NCBI RefSeq assembly: GCF_029871205.1
Contig: NZ_SSOJ01000015.1
Span: 1-41,420 of the forward strand
DNA: 41,420 nucleotides
Reading direction: 5' to 3'
Source: Pseudomonas sp. BN417
Lineage (GTDB): Bacteria; Pseudomonadota; Gammaproteobacteria; Pseudomonadales; Pseudomonadaceae
Numbering within the stretch: the first letter of the stretch is position 1; each line of letters begins with the position of its first letter. Both the position numbers and the translations under genes were made by a program. Below are positions 35,854 to 41,420 of this stretch, in pieces. Below the pieces are notes generated by a model. The model saw nothing but the letters and a program-made list of their open reading frames with translations. It searched no databases and was not told the DNA's origin.

Positions 35854-37527
35854 TCAGGCCCCGATGCGTTCCACCTCCCGGCTCGCCGTGGCGGCGTCCG
35901 TCAGGTTTGCCAGAGACTCGCGCTGGCGCTCGGCAAGCATCATCTGCGCCGCCTTCTCGGCGATCACCAGCACCGGCGAGCAGGTATTTCCAGAGGTCAG
36001 GCTGGGCATGATCGAGGCGTCGGCGATGCGCAGGCCGGGAATCCCATGCACGCGCAACTGCTCGTCCACCACCGCGTCGCGGCCCTGGCCCATGCGGCAC
36101 GTGCCGGCCGGGTGGAAAATGGTGGTGCCGATCTCGGCGGCGGCGCGATGCAGGTCTTCCTCGCTGCGGTAGTCCGGGCCGGGCCTGTATTCCTCGGGGC
36201 GATAAGCTGCCAGCGCCGGTGCGGCGGCGATGCGCCGGGTCAGGCGGATGGCGTCGGCGGCCACCACCAGGTCACGCGGGTCGCTCAGGTAGTTGGGCTG
36301 GATAGAAGGGGCGTCGCCCAGCTTCGCCGAGCGGATCCGCACCGTGCCACGGCTATGGGGGCGCAGGTCGCAGACCGAGGCGGTGAAGGCCGGGAAGTCG
36401 TGCAGCGGCTCGCCGAAGCGATCCAGCGACAGAGGCTGCACGTGGTATTCGAGGTTGGCCGACAGCTGCTGCGGGTCGGAGCGGGCAAAGGCCCCCAACT
36501 GGCTCGGCGCCATGGACAGCGGGCCGCTGCGGTCCAGCAGGTAGCGCAGGCCCATTCCCAGTTTGCCCCACAGGCTGCCGGCGATCTGGTTCAGGGTCGG
36601 CACGCCATCGACCTTGTAGATCATGCGCAGCTGCAGGTGGTCCTGGAGGTTCTCGCCGACGCCCGACAGCTCGTGCACCACACCGATACCGAGGCTTTCC
36701 AGCAGCGGGCGCGGGCCGATGCCGGAACGCTGCAACAAGCAGGGCGTGCCGATTGCGCCGGCGCTGAGGACGATCTCGCGGCGCGCTTCGATGCGCCGCT
36801 GGCGGCCCCGCCAGTTCACCAGCAGGGCCTTGGCGCGGCCCTCTTCGAGGATTACCCGGGCCACCTCAGCCTGGGTCAGGACCGTCAGGTTCGGGCGCTG
36901 GCGGATGCCGCGCAGGAAACCCTTGGACGCATTCCAGCGCACGCCGCCGCGCTGGTTCACCTGGAAGTAGCCGCAGCCTTCGTTGTCGCCGCCGTTGAAA
37001 TCCTCGACGCTGGCGATGCCGGTCTCCGCGGCCGCCTGCTGGAAGGCATCGAGCAACTGCCAGGACAAGCGCTGGCGTTCCACCCGCCATTCGCCACCAG
37101 CGCCATGCAGGTCGCTGGCCCCGCCGAAGTGGTCCTCCATCCTGAGGAACAGCGGCCACAGCTCTTTCCAGCTCCAGCCGGCATTGCCCTGGGCGGCCCA
37201 GCCGTCGTAGTCGCGAGCCTGGCCGCGCATGTAGATCATCCCGTTGATCGACGAGCAGCCGCCGAGCACCTTGCCGCGCGGGTACTTCAGCGCACGACCA
37301 TTGAGACCGGGGACTTCATCGGTGTTGAAGCACCAGTCGGTACGCGGGTTGCCGATGCAATAGAGGTAGCCGACGGGGATGTGAATCCAGGGATAGTTGT
37401 CCGCGCCACCGGCTTCCAGCAGCAGGACGCGGATGGCCGGGTCGGCGGAAAGCCGGTTGGCCAGCAGGCAGCCGGCGGGACCGGCGCCGACGATGAGGTA
37501 GTCGTAGGTATCCAGTACCTCGGACAT
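35854..37527 (-). CDS. GMC-family FAD oxidoreductase
   Basis: This 557-residue flavoprotein oxidises an alcohol group; relatives include choline dehydrogenase and AlkJ-type alcohol dehydrogenases. FAD binds at IVGAGPAGCLLANRLS; GMC signature 1 is GKVLGGCSSINGMIYMRGQ and signature 2 is SAGAIGTPCLLQRSGIG. The catalytic pair is His472 (HPAGTCRMG) and Asn514 (TSGNTCSP). There is no export signal. GAGG lies six bases before ATG 37527. The divergent LysR gene and the following transporter suggest a small inducible catabolic unit. The substrate cannot be read from sequence; choline is unlikely because no betaine genes are nearby. Confidence 0.9.
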   Translation of the reverse strand: MSEVLDTYDYLIVGAGPAGCLLANRLSADPAIRVLLLEAGGADNYPWIHIPVGYLYCIGNPRTDWCFNTDEVPGLNGRALKYPRGKVLGGCSSINGMIYMRGQARDYDGWAAQGNAGWSWKELWPLFLRMEDHFGGASDLHGAGGEWRVERQRLSWQLLDAFQQAAAETGIASVEDFNGGDNEGCGYFQVNQRGGVRWNASKGFLRGIRQRPNLTVLTQAEVARVILEEGRAKALLVNWRGRQRRIEARREIVLSAGAIGTPCLLQRSGIGPRPLLESLGIGVVHELSGVGENLQDHLQLRMIYKVDGVPTLNQIAGSLWGKLGMGLRYLLDRSGPLSMAPSQLGAFARSDPQQLSANLEYHVQPLSLDRFGEPLHDFPAFTASVCDLRPHSRGTVRIRSAKLGDAPSIQPNYLSDPRDLVVAADAIRLTRRIAAAPALAAYRPEEYRPGPDYRSEEDLHRAAAEIGTTIFHPAGTCRMGQGRDAVVDEQLRVHGIPGLRIADASIMPSLTSGNTCSPVLVIAEKAAQMMLAERQRESLANLTDAATASREVERIGA

Positions 37528-37652
37528 GGCGAGCCTCGTGTTGTCGTTGTTGTCGAAGGCCGTCGGCTGGCGGCGACTGACCGCCAGGTCACGAACGGCT
37601 TGAGGCTAGTCGCTCATTCACGATAAAAAAACGAACGTTTCGGGGCAGCTGC

Positions 37653-37668
37653 TGTTAGTTTTCTAACA
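37653..37668. promoter_or_regulatory. Candidate LysR operator between GMC and lysR genes
   Basis: TGTTAG-TTTT-CTAACA is a perfect 6-bp inverted repeat 35 bases before the LysR start. LysR proteins usually bind such dyads near their own promoters, so this is the likely site controlling both divergent genes in the 175-bp gap. Confidence 0.55.
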
Positions 37669-37702
37669 ACGCCCTCCCCTTTCCCTGCCAAGGACCGGTG
37701 CC

Positions 37703-38590
37703 ATGTTCGACTGGAACGACCTGCGCTTCTTCCTCGAACTACACCGCAGCGGCCGCCTGCTCACTACCGCCAAGCGCCTTAACACCACCCATGCGACGGT
37801 GGCGCGGCACATCGAGAACATCGAGCGCGACCTCGGCACCCAGCTCTTCGCCCAGCACACCGGCGGCTACCAGCTGACGCCCGCCGGCCAGGCCCTGCTC
37901 AAGCATGCCGAAGCCATGGAAAACACCGCGTTGCTGGCCCAGGAGGAAATGAGCCAGGGCATCGCGCCCCTGGGCCAGATCCGCATCGGCGTCACCGAAG
38001 GCCTGGGCAGCGTGTTCCTCGCCCCGCGCCTGGCCGAGCTGATGCGCCAATATCCGGGGCTGGAAGTGGAGCTGGTCTCGGTGCCCCGCTTCGTCAGCAT
38101 TACCAACCGCGAGGCGGACATCGCCATCTCCCTCGACCGGCCCAACGCCGACCTGGTGATCACCCGCTCGCTGACCCGCTACCGCCTCAGCCTGTTCGCC
38201 AGCCCGGCCTACCTGGAACAGGCGCCGCCGCTGAACAAGCGCGACGACCTGGGCAAACACCAGTGGATCGGCTACGTCGACGACCTGCTGTTCAGCCAGG
38301 AGCTGATGTTCCACCACAGCTTCTGCCGCCACCCCCATGTGGTGTTCCGCAGCACCAGCGTGGTCGCCCAGCAGCAGGCGGCCCAGGCCGGCATCGGCCT
38401 GGCGATCCTCCCGCACTTCATGGGCAGCCGCGATCCCCTGCTGGTGCCGGTCCTGCCGGAGGAGTACATCGAACGCGAATACTGGATGAGCACCCGCCGC
38501 GAACTGCACCGCTCGGTGCGCCTGCGGGTGGTGTGGGATTTTCTGCTGGGGTTGTGTGAGCGGGAGCAGGACCTTTTGCTGGGTGGATGA
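37703..38590 (+). CDS. LysR-family transcriptional regulator
   Basis: The 295-residue LysR protein starts MFDWNDLRFFLELHRSGRL, with the winged helix-turn-helix around residues 18-40 (TAKRLNTTHATVARHI) and a periplasmic-binding-protein-like effector domain from about residue 90. Divergent from the GMC oxidoreductase, which it most likely controls together with the MHS transporter. AAGGA precedes the ATG at eight bases. Inducer unknown. Confidence 0.92.
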   Translation: MFDWNDLRFFLELHRSGRLLTTAKRLNTTHATVARHIENIERDLGTQLFAQHTGGYQLTPAGQALLKHAEAMENTALLAQEEMSQGIAPLGQIRIGVTEGLGSVFLAPRLAELMRQYPGLEVELVSVPRFVSITNREADIAISLDRPNADLVITRSLTRYRLSLFASPAYLEQAPPLNKRDDLGKHQWIGYVDDLLFSQELMFHHSFCRHPHVVFRSTSVVAQQQAAQAGIGLAILPHFMGSRDPLLVPVLPEEYIEREYWMSTRRELHRSVRLRVVWDFLLGLCEREQDLLLGG

Positions 38591-38656
38591 TTCAGCGGAT
38601 AGCCAGTGTGTGGGCGCTCACGAGGGCGGCTGAAACGCGGCAGCCGGGACAATGCA

Positions 38657-38750
38657 TCGAGCCATTTTTGGCCCGACGAGCCATGAATGGCCCGATTTTT
38701 TCTATATAAAAATCAATCACTTATGATTAATCTGGCCAACAGTGGCTCGA
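38657..38750 (+). promoter_or_regulatory. Candidate upstream activator sites, three copies
   Basis: Copy 1 (38657-38676) reads TCGAGCCATTTTTGGCCCGA. Copy 2 (38676-38695) matches it at 16 of 20 positions, and copy 3 (38731-38750, opposite strand) at 17 of 20. All keep CGAGCCA-N4-TGGCC. Their centres lie about 155-230 bp upstream of the predicted transcription start, where sigma-54 enhancer-binding proteins usually bind. Confidence 0.55.
38711..38723 (+). promoter_or_regulatory. Predicted IHF site
   Basis: AATCAATCACTTA fits the IHF consensus WATCAANNNNTTR at every position and is preceded by an A/T tract (TATATAAAA). It lies between the activator-site copies and the promoter, where DNA bending would help looping. 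Confidence 0.6.
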
Positions 38751-38868
38751 AAACCCTTGAAAAAAAGCGTTTTTCAGCGAATCGGCCTCGGGGAGCCTGC
38801 TTCCGAATAGCCAAATACTCCAGCTAACTCATTGTTATAGAAGAAGAAAAAACAGAAAAGGAAACACT

Positions 38869-38884
38869 TGGCACGGCGATTGCG
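38869..38884 (+). promoter_or_regulatory. Sigma-54 (-24/-12) promoter of hcp
   Basis: TGGCACG-GCGA-TTGCG matches the RpoN consensus TGGCACG-N4-TTGCW except at the last base. The GG (38870-38871) and GC (38882-38883) doublets have the required 10-bp separation. Transcription should start near 38894, about 63 bases before the hcp ATG. Confidence 0.85.
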
Positions 38885-38956
38885 ATACCCCCCTTGTCAT
38901 CACCGATGGCGCGCGGCCCTCAGGGCCTTCACCTCAACGATACAAGGAAGCAGCCA

Positions 38957-39475
38957 ATGCCAACTCCCGCCTATATCAGCATCCAGGGCAAGACCCAGGG
39001 CAACATCACCCAGGGCGCCTTCACTGCCGACTCCGTGGGCAACGTCTACCAGGAAGGCCATGAGGACCAGATCCTGGTCCAGGAAATCGAGCACCTGATC
39101 GCCACCCCGACCGACCCGCAGAGCGGCCAGCCTTCCGGCCAGCGCGTGCACAAGCCCTTTATCTTCACCGCGCCGCTGAACAAGGCCACCCCGCTGCTGT
39201 ATCAAGCCCTGGCCTCTGGCGAAATGCTTCCGGAAGTGGAAGTGAAGTGGTACCGCACCTCCACCGAGGGCAAGCAGGAGCACTTCTTCACCACCAAGCT
39301 CGAAGACGCCACCGTCGTCAACATCAACACCGTCCTGCCGCACGCGCAGGACCCGAGCAAGGCTGCGTATACCCAACTGGTCAAGGTCGCCATGGCCTAC
39401 CGCAAGATCACCTGGACCCATGCCATCGCCGGCACCGAAGCCTCTGACGACTGGCGCAAGCCCCAGGAAGCCTAA
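38957..39475 (+). CDS. hcp: Type VI secretion tube protein Hcp
   Basis: The 172-residue protein stacks as hexameric rings to form the inner tube of the type VI secretion system and is exported with the spike. It begins PAYISIQGKTQGNITQGAF and contains HKPFIFTAPLNKATPLLYQAL and ITWTHAIAGTEASDDW near the end, typical of the HcpA/B/C-type group of Pseudomonas. ATG at 38957 has AAGGAAG seven bases upstream. Expression is predicted to need RpoN. No sheath, baseplate or ATPase genes are nearby, so this is an orphan hcp-vgrG locus serving an apparatus encoded elsewhere. Confidence 0.96.
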   Translation: MPTPAYISIQGKTQGNITQGAFTADSVGNVYQEGHEDQILVQEIEHLIATPTDPQSGQPSGQRVHKPFIFTAPLNKATPLLYQALASGEMLPEVEVKWYRTSTEGKQEHFFTTKLEDATVVNINTVLPHAQDPSKAAYTQLVKVAMAYRKITWTHAIAGTEASDDWRKPQEA

Positions 39476-39491
39476 CCCCCAGGCATATCCG

Positions 39492-39518
39492 GCAACCGGC
39501 GCTACGCGCGCCGGTTGC
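39492..39518 (+). terminator. Strong hairpin between hcp and vgrG
   Basis: GCAACCGGCGC and GCGCCGGTTGC form a perfect 11-bp stem with a five-base loop, 16 bases after the hcp stop. It is followed by TCCCTCTTGC, which is a poor T-run, so partial termination or protection of the hcp mRNA 3' end is likely. Confidence 0.7.
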
Positions 39519-39570
39519 TCCCTCTTGCACAAGGAGCACTGGGCCGGCAGCGGTCCGGCAAGGATTTCCC

Positions 39571-41420
39571 ATGGCCGTTCAATCCGATTTGCGCTTCACC
39601 TTCCTCGCCGGCAGCGACGACTTCGAGGTGGTCGAGTTCCACCTCAACGAAGGCCTGTCCGAGACCTTCAAGCTGGACGTCGACCTGAGCTGCGCCAACC
39701 CGGCCGTCGACTTCGGCCAGGTGCTCGACGGCCCCGGGCTGCTCACCATCTGGCAGGGCGGCCAGCCGGTGCGCTTCGTCCACGGCACCGTCTCGGCCTT
39801 CGTCCAAGGTGATACCGGCTTTCGCCGCACCCGCTACCGCGCCACCGTGGAGCCGCGTCTGACCCGCCTGCAGCTGGCCTCGGACTGGCGCATCTTCCAG
39901 ACCCTCTCTGTGCCCGACATCGCCCAGGCCGTGCTCAAGAAGCACAGCATCACCCTGGACTACGAGCAGAAGGTCACCAACCCCCACGAACCGCGCGAGT
40001 ACTGCGTGCAGGCCGGCGACACCGACTACCACTTCGTCGAACGCATCATGCGCGAGGAAGGGTTCTTCTACGGCTTCCAGCACAGCGCCGAGGGCCACCG
40101 CCTCATCCACTGCGACCGCCTGTGGATATTCGGCAAGCAGGCGGGCCTGCCGGTGGAGTACAACCCCATGGCCGGCGGCGACCGCCCACGCCCGGCGCTG
40201 CGCAGCTTCGCCTACAGCGAGAACGTGCGCACCGCGCGCCAGACCCAACGCGACTACGACTTCAAGAACCCGCGCTACCACCAGCAGACCAAGCGCGATG
40301 GCGACTACCTGGTGCACCAGGCGCGCGGCTATGAGCGCTACGACTACCCCGGGCGCTACAAGAGCGCGGCGGGCGAGGGCTTCACCCAGGACCGCCTGCG
40401 CGGCCACCGCGGCGATGTGCGCCAAGCCACCGTCGAGGGCGACGACGCGCGCCTGGTGCCGGGCATCGCCTTCGACCTCATCGGCCACCCACGTGCGGAC
40501 ATGAACCGCGGCTGGCGCCCGGTGCGCATCGAGCACCATGGCAGGCAGTACACCAGCCAGGCCGAGGAAAGCGCCGACGCCGCCCAGGGCACGCACTACA
40601 GCAGCACCGCCACCCTGGTGCCGGACGATGCCGAGTGGCGCGCCGAGCCGCTGTCCAAGCCGCGCATCGACGGCCCGCAGCAGGCCACCGTGGTCGGCCC
40701 ACCGGGCGAGGAAATCTACTGCGACGAGTACGGCCGGGTGAAGGTGCAGTTCCCGTGGGACCGCGAAGGCAGGAACGACGAGCACAGCTCCTGCTGGATA
40801 CGGGTGTCGCAGAACTGGGCGGGCGCGCTCTGGGGCCACATGGCCATCCCGCGCATCGGCCAGGAGGTCATCGTCAGCAACTTCGATGGGGACCCGGACC
40901 AGCCCGTCATCACGGGCCGGACCTACAACGCCCTGCAGTTGCCGCCCTACGAGCTGCCGGCCAACAAGACGCGCATGAGCATCAAGAGCCAGACCCACAA
41001 GGGCGATGGCTTCAATGAAATCCGCTACGAGGACGAGGCCGGGCAGGAAGAGGTCTTCATCCACGCCCAGAAGGACCAGAACAACATCGTCAACAACGAC
41101 GAGACCACCTTCGTCGGCCATGACCGTAGCGAGCGCGTGGACAACGACGAGACCGTCTCCATCGGCCACGACCGCAAGGAGGATGTCGGCAACGACGAAA
41201 CCATCTCCATCGGCCGGCACCGCAAGGAAGACGTGGGCAAGAACGAGACCATCGAGATCGGCCGCAACCGCCGCGTCACCATCGGCGGCCACAAGACCGA
41301 AACCGTCGCCAAGACCAAGATCGAAACCATCGGCATGGCCAAGTTCCTCAGCATCGGCGCGGCCTACCAGACCAGCGTCGGCGCAGCCATGAACACCTCC
41401 GTGGGCCTGAGCCAGTCCGA
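39571..41420 (+). CDS. vgrG: Type VI secretion spike protein VgrG (partial, runs off window)
   Basis: The first 616 residues are visible and the frame is open to the window edge. VgrG trimers form the spike on the Hcp tube. ATG at 39571 (MAVQSDLRFTFLAGSDDFEV) has AAGGA six bases upstream. The N-terminal gp27-like part includes DYHFVERIMREEGFFYGF; the gp5-like OB fold is near residues 372-450 (CDEYGRVKVQFPWDREG, MAIPRIGQEVIV, DGDPDQPVITGR). From about residue 509 there are five 16-residue repeats, the beta-helical needle. Whether an effector domain is fused at the C terminus cannot be seen. It belongs with the upstream hcp. Confidence 0.96.
   Translation, partial: MAVQSDLRFTFLAGSDDFEVVEFHLNEGLSETFKLDVDLSCANPAVDFGQVLDGPGLLTIWQGGQPVRFVHGTVSAFVQGDTGFRRTRYRATVEPRLTRLQLASDWRIFQTLSVPDIAQAVLKKHSITLDYEQKVTNPHEPREYCVQAGDTDYHFVERIMREEGFFYGFQHSAEGHRLIHCDRLWIFGKQAGLPVEYNPMAGGDRPRPALRSFAYSENVRTARQTQRDYDFKNPRYHQQTKRDGDYLVHQARGYERYDYPGRYKSAAGEGFTQDRLRGHRGDVRQATVEGDDARLVPGIAFDLIGHPRADMNRGWRPVRIEHHGRQYTSQAEESADAAQGTHYSSTATLVPDDAEWRAEPLSKPRIDGPQQATVVGPPGEEIYCDEYGRVKVQFPWDREGRNDEHSSCWIRVSQNWAGALWGHMAIPRIGQEVIVSNFDGDPDQPVITGRTYNALQLPPYELPANKTRMSIKSQTHKGDGFNEIRYEDEAGQEEVFIHAQKDQNNIVNNDETTFVGHDRSERVDNDETVSIGHDRKEDVGNDETISIGRHRKEDVGKNETIEIGRNRRVTIGGHKTETVAKTKIETIGMAKFLSIGAAYQTSVGAAMNTSVGLSQS
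41095..41334 (+). repeat. 48-bp coding repeats in vgrG (16-residue needle repeats)
   Basis: Five units of 48 bp encode 16-residue repeats of the form NDETxxIGxDRxExVG (residues 509-588). The first three are close to each other, and units 4 and 5 diverge. This corresponds to the T4 gp5-like triple-stranded beta-helix. Confidence 0.85.

Larger units (their letters stand above)
38591..38956 (+). promoter_or_regulatory. Sigma-54 control region of hcp
   Basis: This 366-bp gap has no gene and is clearly more AT-rich than its surroundings. In order it holds three dyads of the form GCCA-N4-TGGC at 38657-38676, 38676-38695 and 38731-38750 (the last inverted), an exact IHF consensus match (AATCAATCACTTA, 38711-38723), an inverted repeat TGAAAAA-N5-TTTTTCA (38758-38776), a -24/-12 promoter, and a 5' leader with GGCCC-tca-GGGCC (38915-38927). 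Together these resemble an enhancer, bending site and sigma-54 promoter. Confidence 0.65.

Noticed and set aside
39502-41292. 596-residue minus-strand frame over vgrG
   Set aside because: Val/Leu/Ala/Asp-rich low-complexity mirror of the vgrG repeats; vgrG itself has clear domains and a good ribosome site.

Overview
The window is chromosomal DNA from a high-GC gammaproteobacterium, almost certainly a Pseudomonas close to the P. aeruginosa group. From memory, gene content and order from the mexK-like gene to the LysR gene follow P. aeruginosa PAO1 around PA3676-PA3712. No tRNA, rRNA, insertion sequence, integrase or CRISPR array is visible.

Left part (1-14,000). A structured non-coding element (1-311) precedes a divergent efflux locus: mexJ-mexK-type RND pump genes on the minus strand and a mexL-type TetR repressor on the plus strand, with a shared operator region. 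A long minus-strand run follows: rsmJ (16S rRNA methyltransferase), an extensin-like protein, a PEP-mutase/isocitrate-lyase family enzyme, a DUF72 protein, a small unknown protein, tsaB (t6A tRNA modification), adk and ppc. A 114-residue unknown protein lies on the plus strand after ppc.

Middle part (14,000-24,400). cadR and cadA are divergent around a textbook MerR-type promoter with a 19-bp spacer. Then come minus-strand genes: a macrodomain protein, a one-helix membrane protein, a lipoprotein alpha/beta hydrolase, a QEGLA-motif (DUF1704, MATCAP-like) putative metallopeptidase, another lipoprotein and a TetR regulator. The translation pair lysS and prfB follows, and prfB keeps the classic programmed +1 frameshift.

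Wsp part (24,490-32,906). All seven genes of the Wsp surface-sensing, c-di-GMP chemosensory system are present and intact in the order wspA-B-C-D-E-F-R on the minus strand, mostly with overlapping start and stop codons. WspA is the receptor, WspB and WspD are CheW couplers, WspC and WspF are methyltransferase and methylesterase, WspE is the hybrid kinase and WspR is the diguanylate cyclase.

Right part (33,170-41,420). A DUF533/TerB-like protein, an MHS-family transporter with a large inserted domain, a GMC oxidoreductase and a divergent LysR regulator suggest a small catabolic locus. The window ends in an orphan type VI secretion hcp-vgrG pair; vgrG runs off the end. The 366-bp gap before hcp is AT-rich and holds what looks like a complete sigma-54 control region: three copies of a GCCA-N4-TGGC dyad (two direct, one inverted), a perfect IHF consensus match, and a -24/-12 promoter. 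I consider this the most interesting undescribed signal in the window.

Intergenic spaces carry at least five distinct families of long inverted repeats and one heptamer tandem repeat that supplies the last codons and stop codon of rsmJ.
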